The notes under the pieces are model-generated. The model ran no database searches, was not told the origin of the DNA, and saw nothing but the letters and a program-made list of their open reading frames with translations. The position numbers and the translations under genes are program-made. 64,000 nucleotides of DNA. It comes from Bifidobacterium sp. ESL0745. Its GTDB lineage: Bacteria > Actinomycetota > Actinomycetes > Actinomycetales > Bifidobacteriaceae. Positions 33,769-43,794 of this stretch are shown here, piece after piece; the first letter of the stretch is position 1; each line of letters opens with the position of its first letter. The stretch covers positions 372,001 to 436,000 of the forward strand of contig NZ_JAQTHX010000001.1 of NCBI RefSeq assembly GCF_029433335.1, written 5' to 3'.

Positions 33769-34476
33769 GTGCTCTATTGGTTCTTTGTACGTGGCCTCGG
33801 ACCGCTAGCCCGTTGGCGCATGCATCCGAAGGGTGTCGGAGTCGAGAACATCCCCAAAACTGGCGGTGGCATCATCGCGGCGAATCATCTGGCTGTCATC
33901 GATGACGCGCTTATTCCTCTGACCAGTCCGCGCATGGTTCATTTCATGGGCAAGGCCGAGTATTTCGAAGGCAAGGGCATCAAGGGAAAGTTCATCAAGT
34001 GGTGGTTCACCTCTGTCGGCGTCTTTCCTGTGGACCGTTCCGGCGGCTCGAAATCGCTCGGTGCGCTTGCCCACGCACGTGAGATCATCGAAGATGGTCA
34101 TCTTTTTGGCATCCATGTGGAAGGTACCCGTAGCCCCGATGGCAGGCTCTATCGCGGCCATACCGGCGTGGCCAAGTTGGCCTTGGAAACCGGTTGTTGC
34201 ATCGTTCCCACGGCCGTTGTGGGCAGCAGGCAGGTGCAAATGCCCGGCCAGGTCATTCCCGGCTCCGGGCATACCAAAGTGATTTACGGCAAGCCAATCG
34301 CCGTCAAAAAGGTCGACCCCGACACCATCACCCACGAGGAGCTGCGTGAGCTGACGGACCACGTCGTCTCCGAAATCGCGAAATTGAGCGGGCAGGAATA
34401 TGTCGACGAATACGCGCAAACCGTCAAGGCGAGAATGCAGCAGGCGGAACAGGCGAAGCAGATTACCAAAAAATAA
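33769..34476 (+). CDS. plsC: 1-acyl-sn-glycerol-3-phosphate acyltransferase
   Basis: A 235-residue acyltransferase that turns lysophosphatidate into phosphatidate, the precursor of the PgsA pathway. The catalytic HX4D motif is AANHLAVIDDAL (~residues 41-52), and the acyl-acceptor binding motif is HVEGTRSPDGR (~120-130). The start is GTG 33769 behind GGGAGGAAAG. A single N-terminal hydrophobic stretch anchors it at the membrane. The C-terminus is Gln/Ala/Lys-rich. It lies near the PASTA kinase and polyprenyl synthase genes, as in mycobacteria. Confidence 0.93.
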   Translation: MLYWFFVRGLGPLARWRMHPKGVGVENIPKTGGGIIAANHLAVIDDALIPLTSPRMVHFMGKAEYFEGKGIKGKFIKWWFTSVGVFPVDRSGGSKSLGALAHAREIIEDGHLFGIHVEGTRSPDGRLYRGHTGVAKLALETGCCIVPTAVVGSRQVQMPGQVIPGSGHTKVIYGKPIAVKKVDPDTITHEELRELTDHVVSEIAKLSGQEYVDEYAQTVKARMQQAEQAKQITKK

Positions 34477-34607
34477 CGATTATTCGAATTGAAGGTATTG
34501 GCAGCTTCCGATTGACAGCTTCTGCATGCTTAGCGCGCCGGTGAACAATATGCCAGTACGTTAAACGCAGCAAAGGACTCACTCAGAGGCGTATCTTCCG
34601 ATACATT

Positions 34608-37016
34608 TTATACGACGGTGAGCGTGACCACGGTGGCATTGCCGTCATCGCCACGAACGCGAACCTGTTGGCCAGGGTCTGGCGATTGCAGACGCACAGT
34701 GTGGGTCAGGTCGCCCAGAGGCGCCGAGATCTTGACCTTGAGGCCCAAGGCCTCCAGCGTTTTCTGCGCATCGCTGCTGTTCTTGCCACGCACATCGGGT
34801 ATGGTCACCGTTTCCGGGCCCTTGGAGACCACAACGTCGACCTGATCGCCCCAGTGCAGCTGCGTGCCGGCCTTGATCGAGGTGGAAATGATGGATCCGG
34901 AGGGCACCGAATCGCTGAAATCCTCGCTGTAGTTCGGTTTGAGCTTGGCGTCGTCGAACGCGGTCTGCGCATCGTTCTTTGAGCGTCCAGTCACGTCGGG
35001 CATGCTTACCGGCATCGGCCCTTTGGAAAGCACGAGTGTCACCTTGCTATTGTGTGCGACGGTCGCGCCGGGTTTGGGTGAGACCGATTTGGCCGCCCCT
35101 ACAGGAAGGTCCAATGAATACTCGTCTTTGCCTTCCTCATGGGCGATGTTGGTGAAACCTGCCTGGGAAAGCGCTTCCAGTGGTTTCTTGCCGTCGCTGC
35201 TTGATGGGTCGAGGATATCCTTGGGAATGGTGACGTGGCGCACGCCTTTCGAGACGACCACGTTGAGCTTGGCGTCGGTGCGCTTGCTCACCCGGCCTCC
35301 GACGCTATCGGGGTTGGTGGAGATGACATTACCCTTGGCCACGTCGTCACTGAACTGTTCCGAGGTGGCGTAGGGGATGCCTGCGACCTTGAGCGTGCTT
35401 TCATACGGCTTCCATTTGACGTCGGTGATGCGGCAGACGCTTTTTTGTGTGCAATTCAAGTCTTCGGGCTTGGGCACGTTGTAGTAGCTGCCGGGACCGA
35501 GGAAATACCACCATGCCACGCCGCTGGCTCCGGCAACGGCCAGCAGGATCAGAATGATGGTGGTGATGATCACCGGTTTGTGCAGTTTTGAAGGCTTTTT
35601 CGGCGTCGGTTGAACGGTGGCATCAGGTGTGGATGTCGAAAGGTCATCCGGGCCGGATCGGGGGGCGTCCATCAGACCGATGGCCATGGTCGTGTTGTTC
35701 ACGGCGGCTGTCCCGTCGTTGGCCAAGATGCGGCCGTCAAGGGCCTGCGTCGCGGCATTGGAGGGGGATTGTCCCTGAGAATAGACACCTTCCGGCATGT
35801 GCGCGGTTGTCTTCGTGGTTGAAGTGGCGGAAGTGGCGGATGCGGCAGGCGGCGCCGGGACTTCGGCCCGGTACGGTGCGTGCTCGCCGGCTTCATCGTT
35901 CGTTACAGGAACAAAACCGGGGTTATCCCAAATGTTGGTGGGGTTTTGCCCTGAAACTGCCGACGGTGAGGTGTTGGTGCCGTTTTCCTCGTCGGAAGCC
36001 GACGGAACTTCAGAAGCTGGAGAAGGCGGGGTCGCTGCTGCAGGCGGTTGGGCGTCGGCAAGTGGTTTTGCGGCGGCAATGCCTGCAAGCGGAGGATTGG
36101 TCTCGTTACCCGTATCCGTGGTGTCGTTGGCTTGCGGAACGAAACGGTACTGCCAGCCTTCAACGCTGATATGTGAACTCAGCGTTTTCAGCTCCTGCAA
36201 CGCGGCCGCGGCATCGGCCGGTCGGCCCTCGACGGCACGGGCCGTCAAATGGCTTATAAAGGCCGAGACCGAGGGGTCGATGCCGGTGCAGACGGTTTCA
36301 AGCGCCGGCACATCCTCGTGGACATGTTTGAAGACCATGGTCACCGGATTGTCCGAAGTAAACGGCACGCGTCCCGCCAGCATTTCCCAGGCCATGATGC
36401 CTACAGAATAGAGGTCGCCTTGAGGGGTGGCGATGTTGTTCTCGATCATTTCCGGAGCCAGATACGCCGCCGTGCCCAAAAGCATGCCGGTGGTCGAAAG
36501 CGTGGCCTCGCTCATCGCCTTGGCCAGGCCGAAATCGGTGATCTGCACCCGTCCGCGGTCGTTCAGCAGGATGTTCTCGGGCTTGATGTCGCGGTGCACC
36601 ACTCCGGCTCGGTGGGCGCTTGCCAATCCGTCAAGGGTCTGGGAGATGATACGTACCGTTTCATGCACACTGAAGGTGCCGCGTTCGTTCATTTCGTGGC
36701 GCAGATTGACCCCGTGTACGTATTCCATCACCAGGTAGTCGCGTCCGCCGGCCGTCCCGGAATCGTAGACCTGGACGATATGCGGGTTGCTGATGGCCGC
36801 CGCGCTGCGGGCCTCGCGGTGGAATCGGGCGACGAACTGGTCGCGGTGCGGCCCCTGCGCCAGCTGCGTGTGCATCACTTTGATGGCCACGACGCGTTCA
36901 AGCCGCTCGTCCTTCGCCTTATAGACCGTAGCCATGCCGCCGTCGGCGATCGGACCCAGGACGCGGTAACGTCCGTCGATCAGCCTGCTTTGCGGCTCGT
37001 TCTCGGCTTGGCTCAT
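34608..37016 (-). CDS. pknL: PASTA-domain serine/threonine kinase (PknL-like)
   Basis: An 802-residue membrane kinase. The kinase domain (~15-280) has the Gly loop IADGGMATVYKA, Lys46 (VAIKVM), the catalytic HRDIKPEN loop and ITDFGLAKAM (DFG). A long Pro/Ala/Thr-rich region (~310-470) leads to one membrane helix (~477-500). About four extracellular PASTA domains (~505-802), which bind muropeptides or lipid II in related kinases, end the protein. Its place between plsC and idsA mirrors the PknL locus of mycobacteria and corynebacteria; the other PASTA kinase, PknB, usually lies with rodA and pbpA. The start at 37016 (MSQAENE) has an AAGGAACG site. Kinase substrates are not evident. Confidence 0.85.
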   Translation of the reverse strand: MSQAENEPQSRLIDGRYRVLGPIADGGMATVYKAKDERLERVVAIKVMHTQLAQGPHRDQFVARFHREARSAAAISNPHIVQVYDSGTAGGRDYLVMEYVHGVNLRHEMNERGTFSVHETVRIISQTLDGLASAHRAGVVHRDIKPENILLNDRGRVQITDFGLAKAMSEATLSTTGMLLGTAAYLAPEMIENNIATPQGDLYSVGIMAWEMLAGRVPFTSDNPVTMVFKHVHEDVPALETVCTGIDPSVSAFISHLTARAVEGRPADAAAALQELKTLSSHISVEGWQYRFVPQANDTTDTGNETNPPLAGIAAAKPLADAQPPAAATPPSPASEVPSASDEENGTNTSPSAVSGQNPTNIWDNPGFVPVTNDEAGEHAPYRAEVPAPPAASATSATSTTKTTAHMPEGVYSQGQSPSNAATQALDGRILANDGTAAVNNTTMAIGLMDAPRSGPDDLSTSTPDATVQPTPKKPSKLHKPVIITTIILILLAVAGASGVAWWYFLGPGSYYNVPKPEDLNCTQKSVCRITDVKWKPYESTLKVAGIPYATSEQFSDDVAKGNVISTNPDSVGGRVSKRTDAKLNVVVSKGVRHVTIPKDILDPSSSDGKKPLEALSQAGFTNIAHEEGKDEYSLDLPVGAAKSVSPKPGATVAHNSKVTLVLSKGPMPVSMPDVTGRSKNDAQTAFDDAKLKPNYSEDFSDSVPSGSIISTSIKAGTQLHWGDQVDVVVSKGPETVTIPDVRGKNSSDAQKTLEALGLKVKISAPLGDLTHTVRLQSPDPGQQVRVRGDDGNATVVTLTVV

Positions 37017-37116
37017 GACTTGACTGCGTTCCTTGGCTATTGATGGGTACGAATGTCTCAATATTACATGTGGCAAGGTACCAGTAGCGTTCCTGTTGTT
37101 GGCAAATGGAACCGGA

Positions 37117-38232
37117 TTATCTCAAGTCCGTCGGAATAAATCGTGCACACGCATCCGTGAGTGTCTTTCGGCTTTCCTGGTTCATCTCTGCCTGGTTGAT
37201 GGCGGATTCCGCTTGGATCCAAAGGTCGTGAATGCGGCGGCGCGAGGTTTCAATGGCTCCGGTTGACTCGAAGAGGGTGAGTGCCAGATGCACATCATCA
37301 TCATTTCTGGCTTGTTTTTGGTATATGTCAATGAGTGCGCTTCTGTCGGCAACGCTTGCGGCCTGCAACGTATCGGCAAGCAGGACGGTGTGTTTTCCCT
37401 CGCGAACGTCGCCGCCGACCGGTTTGCCGCTGTTTGTGCCGGTCACGTCAAGCAGGTCGTCGGCCAGCTGGAAGGCGATGCCCAGCGGCAGACCGATGTT
37501 TTTCGCACTTTGCCGGGCCTGGTCAGGCGGCATTCCCACTGCGCAGAATCCAAGATCAAGAGGGGTGATGGTGGTGTAGCTTGCGGTCTTCCATTCGAAG
37601 ACGTTGAGCGAGGCGGTGATGAGCTCATCCGGTTTGTTGAGGCTGATGGTTTCTGCTGCCAGGTCAAGGCTCTGGCCGATTTCAACGGCTCGTTGCATGT
37701 CGAGGAAGGTGTGCAGATTGGCGCTCGCATACTCCAGTGCAGGGCTTTGCAATGCGTTCGCCGCGATGTCGATCGAAGCTGTGGCGAGCATGTTGCCAAG
37801 CATCAAAGCCAGTCCGGTCCCGAAGTTGCTGGCCGTGCCCTCTTGTGCCAAGGCGACATGGGCGCTGGGTCGGCCACGGCGTTTCGGTGAGTCATCGATG
37901 ATGTCGTCGTGGATCAGGGCACTGGTCTGGTAGATTTCGATGGCGCAGGCCAAGTCGAGCATGGCATCCGGGATATCTTCTGCAGCTGTCTGGATTCCAG
38001 CGGAATCGTGGTTATTATACGATTTTGAAGCTTTGCAGGAAGTGTAAGCAGCCAAAGCGAGCAGGGCACGCAACCGTTTGCCGCCACGGTTGGCCGTCAG
38101 TCCTTCGTCAATGACCTTGTTCAGTGTCGGGCGCAGATTTTCCGCCACGTCGGCGAGGTTATCGCTCATCCATGTCTTCGTCAGTTCGGCGATGCGTTGG
38201 TCGATGACGCGGTTATCCACATTTGCTTGCAT
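37117..38232 (-). CDS. idsA: Polyprenyl diphosphate synthase (IdsA-like)
   Basis: A 371-residue trans-prenyltransferase that joins isopentenyl units into geranylgeranyl or longer diphosphates. The first Asp-rich motif is IHDDIIDDSPKRRGRPSAH (~residues 112-130), the second is FQLADDLLDVTG (~260). The product feeds quinones or undecaprenyl-type lipids; chain length cannot be set from sequence alone. The start is taken at ATG 38232, with GGGCGG just upstream; a TTG three codons earlier is less likely. It lies 100 bases upstream of the kinase gene in the same direction and may be co-transcribed with it. Confidence 0.9.
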   Translation of the reverse strand: MQANVDNRVIDQRIAELTKTWMSDNLADVAENLRPTLNKVIDEGLTANRGGKRLRALLALAAYTSCKASKSYNNHDSAGIQTAAEDIPDAMLDLACAIEIYQTSALIHDDIIDDSPKRRGRPSAHVALAQEGTASNFGTGLALMLGNMLATASIDIAANALQSPALEYASANLHTFLDMQRAVEIGQSLDLAAETISLNKPDELITASLNVFEWKTASYTTITPLDLGFCAVGMPPDQARQSAKNIGLPLGIAFQLADDLLDVTGTNSGKPVGGDVREGKHTVLLADTLQAASVADRSALIDIYQKQARNDDDVHLALTLFESTGAIETSRRRIHDLWIQAESAINQAEMNQESRKTLTDACARFIPTDLR

Positions 38233-38448
38233 ACCGCCCAAGATTATCCACAGTTGCCTACTTGCCCGTCCACATTGCGGCCGAGATGCTCAGAATGGCG
38301 TATTGGCAGGGATAAGAGGCATCCGACCACAGTGGCCGGAAATCACACGGAAAACAGACGAAGTATGCCATAGTGAATCGAACAATGATATTCCATCCCG
38401 TCTTTCGCACAATCCGAAGGAACTTGGGAACACCTGAAAGGAGCAACG

Positions 38449-39114
38449 ATGAGCAAGCGAACATCGGTACGACCTAGCGGAAAAGCAAGAAAGAACCTGC
38501 TGGGTGGACAGAAGAGATGCTCAGAGAGCGAGCTGAAGGCATTGGCGCTCAGATTACAGAAGTGCAAAATGGAGGAAGGCATTGCCAAAGCCAACCGTGA
38601 TTGGCTTGACGCACCATTTGGTGAGTGGTGTGACAATCTGTGCAATCATGTGCACATCATGTCGAAAGACCATGCCATGCAAATCTGCGTGGCAATGGCC
38701 GATATGCTTTCGGCTCGAGACGCCTTGATCATGTCGCTGGTGGCAGCGTACCAAGCGAATGTCGGGACCAAGGCGATGCTTGATCTGGCCGCCGAGCCCC
38801 ACGACCCGGCCAACGTCATACATCTTTATCGGCTTTTGGACAGGGCCTTCAACGACGGCGATTGTTCGCCTGATTTCACACGTTGCGCCTGCGGAATCGA
38901 CATGCTTGTCGGTATGGCGAAGCTTGTGTCGGGGCGTTTCGAAGTACAGCCTCTCACCGCTGCGGCCTATGGGTCATGGTGGATGGGCAGCGACGATGCG
39001 ATTGATTACGCCCAACGGGCTTTGTCTTTGGATGAGCAGTGTACGCTCGCACGCATTATCTGCTCTGCGATAAATCAGGACTTGCAACCTGCCTGGCGGA
39101 TAGAAAGGCCATAA
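38449..39114 (+). CDS. DUF4192-like hypothetical protein
   Basis: A 221-residue protein that resembles the C-terminal half of DUF4192, an actinobacterial family of unknown role often near sigA. The recognisable part is the last 50 residues: PLTAAAYGSWWMGSDDAIDYAQRALSLDE and the helix LARIICSAINQDLQPAW, a TPR-like pair. The N-terminus has a basic stretch (RPSGKARKNLLGGQK), then charged helices. Full DUF4192 proteins are usually over 300 residues, so this is a short or diverged member. The ATG at 38449 has a GAAAGGAG site. Confidence 0.62.
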   Translation: MSKRTSVRPSGKARKNLLGGQKRCSESELKALALRLQKCKMEEGIAKANRDWLDAPFGEWCDNLCNHVHIMSKDHAMQICVAMADMLSARDALIMSLVAAYQANVGTKAMLDLAAEPHDPANVIHLYRLLDRAFNDGDCSPDFTRCACGIDMLVGMAKLVSGRFEVQPLTAAAYGSWWMGSDDAIDYAQRALSLDEQCTLARIICSAINQDLQPAWRIERP

Positions 39115-39235
39115 AAGGCGCTTCCAGGCCGTCAACAATGACCGCAACAAGACAACGGATCGGTAAAATGGTCATTCCGGTATTTTTTGACAAATCCATT
39201 TGCTGTCAATGGGAATAATCGTCCTTGTTTGATGG

Positions 39236-39264
39236 TTGACTTTTATAGTCGCAAAATTCATAAT
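39236..39264 (+). promoter_or_regulatory. Promoter of sigA
   Basis: TTGACT (39236-39241) and CATAAT (39259-39264) with a 17-base spacer fit the housekeeping promoter, about 64 bases before the sigA TTG start. Confidence 0.7.
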
Positions 39265-39327
39265 GTGCTGGTTTCGTGCCCTCTGGTAGGCACGAGGATA
39301 ATCATTATTCATTTGAGGAGGATACGT

Positions 39328-40788
39328 TTGGCCAAGAAGGAACAGGCAACAACCGTAGAGGCTGAGCAGAGCGAGGACGCTAAGATCACTCGTAAGTCGA
39401 AGGCCACCCGTTCGTCTTCTTCATCCGTATCGCGAAAGACGACGGCCAAGGCCAAGAAGACCACTGCTGCCAAAAAGACGGCAAAACCCTCAAAAAAGAC
39501 AACGAAAAAGGAAGACCCGATCGAGCAGAAGCCCAAGGACGCCGATATTGAGGAGGATTCCGAAGACATTTCTGAGGATGACGAACTTCAGGACGATGAT
39601 CTCGAAGACGTTGGTGATGTCGACGAAAATGAGGATTTCGACGATTTAGAGGATGATTCCTCTACATTGCCCGACGATGATGAAGACGAAAACGAGGATT
39701 CCGAACCTGAGGATGAAGATGAAGACGAAGACGACGATGACGGCGCCACTTCCCATCGTAAGGCCGCCGAGCTGCCGAAGGCCAAAGGTGCCTTCGTTGT
39801 CAGCAACAATGACGACGATGATGACAATCTGACGCCTTCCGGCAATCCGAAGCGTCGTGTGGTTGCCGCAGGCGCGACAGCCGATCCCGTCAAGGATTAC
39901 CTGAAGCAGATTGGCCGAGTGAGCCTTCTGAATGCCGAGCAGGAAGTCGACCTCTCCGAGCGTATCGAGGCCGGGCTTTATGCCCAGCACTTGCTCGATA
40001 CCCAGAGCGAAGGCATGGACTTCAAACGCAAGCGCGAGCTCAAGTGGGCCGCGAACGATGGCAAGAAGGCCAAGGACCATCTGCTGGAGGCCAACCTTCG
40101 TCTGGTCGTCTCGCTGGCCAAGCGCTACACAGGCCGTGGCATGCTCTTCCTCGATTTGATTCAGGAAGGCAACTTGGGCCTGATTCGCGCGGTCGAGAAG
40201 TTCGACTGGAAGAAGGGCTTTAAGTTCTCCACGTATGCCACTTGGTGGATTCGTCAGGCGATCACCCGTGCCATGGCCGACCAGGCCCGTACCATTCGCG
40301 TGCCTGTCCACATGGTGGAGGTCATCAACAAGCTTTCCCGCGTGCAGCGCCAGATGTTGCAGGATCTGGGCCGCGAACCCACGCCCGACGAGCTGGCCCG
40401 CGAGCTTGACATGCCCGTCGAGAAGGTGCAGGAGGTGCAGAAGTATGGTCGTGAGCCGATTTCGCTGCACACCCCGCTTGGTGAGGACGGCGATTCCGAG
40501 TTCGGTGACCTCATCGAAGATACTGACGCGATTGCGCCTTCCGAGGCTGTAGCTTTCTCCCTTTTGCAGGAGCAGTTCAAGCAGGTTTTGGAGACGCTTT
40601 CACCACGTGAGGCCGGCGTCATCAAAATGCGTTACGGTCTTGAGGACGGCCAGCCCAAGACCTTGGATGACATTGGCCGTGTCTATGGGGTCACCCGTGA
40701 ACGCATCCGCCAGATTGAGTCCAAGACCATGTCGAAGCTGCGCCACCCGTCGCGTTCGCAGACGTTGCGAGATTTTCTCGACCAGTGA
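39328..40788 (+). CDS. sigA: Principal RNA polymerase sigma factor SigA (RpoD/HrdB)
   Basis: A 486-residue primary sigma-70. The start is TTG 39328 behind TTGAGGAGG; the upstream open frame to 39187 covers the promoter. Residues ~1-70 are Lys/Ala-rich, ~70-175 strongly acidic (region 1.1-like). Region 1.2 starts at [16 protein letters not shown]. Region 2 has the -10-binding segment [19 protein letters not shown] and [17 protein letters not shown]. Region 4.2 has [33 protein letters not shown] in overview, which binds the -35 box. The gene precedes parE, as hrdB does in streptomycetes, and ends in a clear terminator. Confidence 0.97.
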   Translation: MAKKEQATTVEAEQSEDAKITRKSKATRSSSSSVSRKTTAKAKKTTAAKKTAKPSKKTTKKEDPIEQKPKDADIEEDSEDISEDDELQDDDLEDVGDVDENEDFDDLEDDSSTLPDDDEDENEDSEPEDEDEDEDDDDGATSHRKAAELPKAKGAFVVSNNDDDDDNLTPSGNPKRRVVAAGATADPVKDYLKQIGRVSLLNAEQEVDLSERIEAGLYAQHLLDTQSEGMDFKRKRELKWAANDGKKAKDHLLEANLRLVVSLAKRYTGRGMLFLDLIQEGNLGLIRAVEKFDWKKGFKFSTYATWWIRQAITRAMADQARTIRVPVHMVEVINKLSRVQRQMLQDLGREPTPDELARELDMPVEKVQEVQKYGREPISLHTPLGEDGDSEFGDLIEDTDAIAPSEAVAFSLLQEQFKQVLETLSPREAGVIKMRYGLEDGQPKTLDDIGRVYGVTRERIRQIESKTMSKLRHPSRSQTLRDFLDQ

Positions 40789-40802
40789 TTTTTCAATGGA
40801 TG

Positions 40803-40825
40803 CCGCCGTTTTAAACGGCGGTTTT
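40803..40825 (+). terminator. Terminator after sigA
   Basis: CCGCCGTTT and AAACGGCGG form a 9-bp dyad directly followed by TTTT, 15 bases past the sigA stop. Confidence 0.88.
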
Positions 40826-41044
40826 CCATATCTGGCCTGTGCAAGGGACATTGGATGGTTTGGTATTCTGATGCCGTGTTTCGTATGCCGGGTTTGTATG
40901 ATTTGGCGAATGAACCAACGGATAGGACTGATGTTGCTCCGCTCTCTTTTCCGGGGTAACGATGCGGTGTTGGCGAGGCTGTTGGGTATTGTGATAAACC
41001 GTGGCTTTTAGCCAATGGTCTTTTTAAGGTAGGTAGAAAAGCGA

Positions 41045-43534
41045 ATGGTTGAGGAATACAGTGCCAAGAACCTGTCTGTGCTGGAAGGGCTCGATGCCGT
41101 GCGCAAGCGCCCCGGCATGTATATCGGCACCACCGATAGCCAAGGGCTTATGCACTGCCTGTGGGAGATCATCGACAACTCCGTCGACGAGGCGCTCGCC
41201 GGCGCCTGCGACAAGATCGTGGTCACCCTGCACACCGACGGTTCCATCGAAGTGGCCGACAACGGGCGTGGCATCCCGGTGGACGTCGAAAAGAAGACCA
41301 AACTCACCGGCGTTGAGGTTGTCCTGACCAAGCTGCATGCCGGCGCGAAATTCGGCAATTCCTCATACGGCGCTTCCGGCGGTCTGCACGGTGTCGGTTC
41401 TTCGGTGGTCAACGCGCTGAGCTCCCGCCTCGATGTCGAGGTCGACCGCAACGGCAAGACCTACCATATGGCGTTCCACCAAGGGCATCCCGGCATTTAT
41501 GACGATTCGGACGCCCAACACCGTTCGCCTGACAACAAATTCAAAAAGACACGAAAAGGCAAACCAACCGAGCTTGAGATCATCGGCAAGGTGAGTCCCA
41601 AGACCACTGGTACCCGCATCCGCTATTGGGCCGACCCTGAAATCTTCAACGACACCGCACGTTTCAACTATGATCAACTCATCGATCGCGTGCGTCAGAC
41701 CAGCTTCCTGGTGCCGGGGCTGAAAATTGTGGTTATCGACGAGAACATTCCCGAAACCGGCGATGCCGCCGTCGATGACATGTTCGAAGTCGATGCACCG
41801 CGGCCTGAGGAATCTTCCGCCGGTAACGGTTCAGGCGTGGAGGCCGCTGAGACTTCTGAGACCCCTACGTTGGCTTCTGCCTTCGATGATGACGATGATT
41901 CTGAGGTTCCATTTGATGATTCCGCGGTTTCGTTCGATGATTCCGAAAATGATGGAGCCGATGATAACGAGAGATTATCGGAAGATAATGATGACGAAGC
42001 CGGCGCGGCTGACGATGACCCTGAAACCGCAGAAAATGATGATGATCATTCATCAAACGAAATTCAAGGCACCTTTGGCGGCGAAAACGGTAGGGGAACC
42101 AATGCTTCCCTGAACGTCGAAACCGACGGCCAACCCGAGCGTCCACACAAGCGCGTCGAGGAATTCCTTCATACCGGCGGCGTCAAGGACTTCGTCGATT
42201 TTCTCTCCCATGGCGAGCCCGTCTCGAGCGTTTGGAGCATTGCCGGCGACGCCACCTATACCGAGGAAACGCAGGCTGTGGACGCCAACGGAGACCTGCA
42301 CGCCGAGAAGATCAAGCGCGACTGCTCGGTCAACATCGCCCTGCGCTGGGTCAACGGCTATGACACCACCATTCGCAGCTTCGTCAATGTAGTGGAGACC
42401 CCCGGCGGCGGCATGCACGTCGACGGTTTCCTGCAAAGTATCACCAAACAGGTTCGCAAGGCCGTCGAAGCCAACGCCCGCAAGCTCAAGGTCAACCTTA
42501 AGGACTCCAAGAACAAGGTCGAACGTGACGATATCCTCGCCGGCCTCGTCGCTGTGGTCACCGTGCGCATCGCCGAACCGCAGTTCCAAGGCCAGACCAA
42601 GGATGTGCTCGGCACGGCCCCGGTGCGTCCGATCGTCGCCAGAATGACCGATAAGCAATTTGGTGAGATGATCAACGGCACGCGGCGCGGCTTCAAGGAA
42701 CAGTCCGGACGGGTGCTCGAAAAGATCGTCGGAGAAATGCACGCCCGTATCCAGGCTCGCAAGACCAAAGAGGTCACTCGCCGCAAGAACGCGCTCGAAT
42801 CCGCCTCCATGCCCGCCAAACTCTCCGACTGCCAGCCGGGCAACGACGACGTGGCCGAACTGTTCATCGTCGAGGGCGATTCCGCACTCGGCACCGCCAA
42901 GGCCGCTCGCAACTCTGGCTTCCAGGCGCTCCTGCCGATCCGTGGCAAGATTTTGAATGTGCAAAAAGCAAGCATGACCCAGATCCTCGCCAACAAGGAA
43001 TGCTCGGCGATTATCCAGGTCATCGGCGCAGGAAGCGGCGCGAACTTCGATGTCACCCAGACCCGCTACGACAAGGTCATCATGATGACCGATGCCGACG
43101 TCGACGGCGCCCACATCCGCATCCTCCTGCTGACCCTGTTCTACCGGTTCATGCGCCCGCTCATCTCGCACGGCCACGTCTACGCCGCCGTGCCGCCGCT
43201 GCACCGCATCGCGCTGGCTGGCAAGCACAAGGGCGAGTTCATCTACACCTATTCCGATGACGAACTGGCCGGCAAGCTCGCCGACCTCGACAAGAAAGGC
43301 ATCGCCTACAACCCGGACGTCCAGCGCTACAAGGGCTTGGGCGAGATGGACGCCGACCAGCTGGCCGATACCACCATGGACCCGCGCACGCGAATGCTTC
43401 GCCGCATCTCGATGGAGGAGGCCGAGGACGCCAGCGGCATCTTCACCCTGCTCATGGGCGACGAGGTGCCCCCGCGCCGACAGTTCATCGTCGACAACGC
43501 CGACGATTTCGACCGTACCAAGATTGATACCTGA
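41045..43534 (+). CDS. parE: Type IIA topoisomerase subunit B (topoisomerase IV ParE)
   Basis: An 829-residue ATPase subunit. The GHKL ATPase fold has the EIIDNSVDEALAG helix (catalytic Glu), NGRGIPVD and GGLHGVGSSVVNALS. The S5-like transducer follows, then the Toprim domain with EGDSALGTAKAARN and the acidic DADVDGAHIRILLL. GyrB and ParE look alike; I choose ParE from the position beside sigA and opposite a GyrA-like gene (52357-55095), matching the sigA-parE-parC locus of streptomycetes. Residues ~236-370 are a long, Asp/Glu/Ser-rich insertion between the ATPase and transducer parts, absent from standard GyrB/ParE. Both flanking domains are intact, so it should be active. Confidence 0.88.
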   Translation: MVEEYSAKNLSVLEGLDAVRKRPGMYIGTTDSQGLMHCLWEIIDNSVDEALAGACDKIVVTLHTDGSIEVADNGRGIPVDVEKKTKLTGVEVVLTKLHAGAKFGNSSYGASGGLHGVGSSVVNALSSRLDVEVDRNGKTYHMAFHQGHPGIYDDSDAQHRSPDNKFKKTRKGKPTELEIIGKVSPKTTGTRIRYWADPEIFNDTARFNYDQLIDRVRQTSFLVPGLKIVVIDENIPETGDAAVDDMFEVDAPRPEESSAGNGSGVEAAETSETPTLASAFDDDDDSEVPFDDSAVSFDDSENDGADDNERLSEDNDDEAGAADDDPETAENDDDHSSNEIQGTFGGENGRGTNASLNVETDGQPERPHKRVEEFLHTGGVKDFVDFLSHGEPVSSVWSIAGDATYTEETQAVDANGDLHAEKIKRDCSVNIALRWVNGYDTTIRSFVNVVETPGGGMHVDGFLQSITKQVRKAVEANARKLKVNLKDSKNKVERDDILAGLVAVVTVRIAEPQFQGQTKDVLGTAPVRPIVARMTDKQFGEMINGTRRGFKEQSGRVLEKIVGEMHARIQARKTKEVTRRKNALESASMPAKLSDCQPGNDDVAELFIVEGDSALGTAKAARNSGFQALLPIRGKILNVQKASMTQILANKECSAIIQVIGAGSGANFDVTQTRYDKVIMMTDADVDGAHIRILLLTLFYRFMRPLISHGHVYAAVPPLHRIALAGKHKGEFIYTYSDDELAGKLADLDKKGIAYNPDVQRYKGLGEMDADQLADTTMDPRTRMLRRISMEEAEDASGIFTLLMGDEVPPRRQFIVDNADDFDRTKIDT

Positions 43535-43721
43535 TCATATTCGTTGGTTGCGTGGACGGCTTTTTGGCGATTCTATGACTAACCAGCTACAGATTGAGAT
43601 CACCGGTTTATATAGTGCGCGGTTCGCGTGATTATTGATTTTCTTGGTTCTGCAGACGTTCCATACCATAGGGTAACCGTGTTTCGCTTCTTGGTTTTCG
43701 TCCCTACCGTTATGAGAGAAT

Positions 43722-43733
43722 GACAACGTTGTC
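43722..43733. promoter_or_regulatory. GACAACGTTGTC palindrome before an MFS gene
   Basis: A perfect 12-bp palindrome 62 bases before the start at 43795. Three more GTTGTC half-sites follow within 45 bases. It is a candidate operator for a regulator that is not in the window. Confidence 0.45.
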
Positions 43734-43794
43734 TTCGATTTGGGCGGTGGGGTTGTCGTTGTCTGGATCGTTGTCATGATCCAAAGGAGCTATC

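Noticed and set aside
38453..38470. LexA-type box at the start of the DUF4192-like gene
   Set aside because: CGAACATCGGTACG differs from the consensus at several inner positions and has no -10 box in register.
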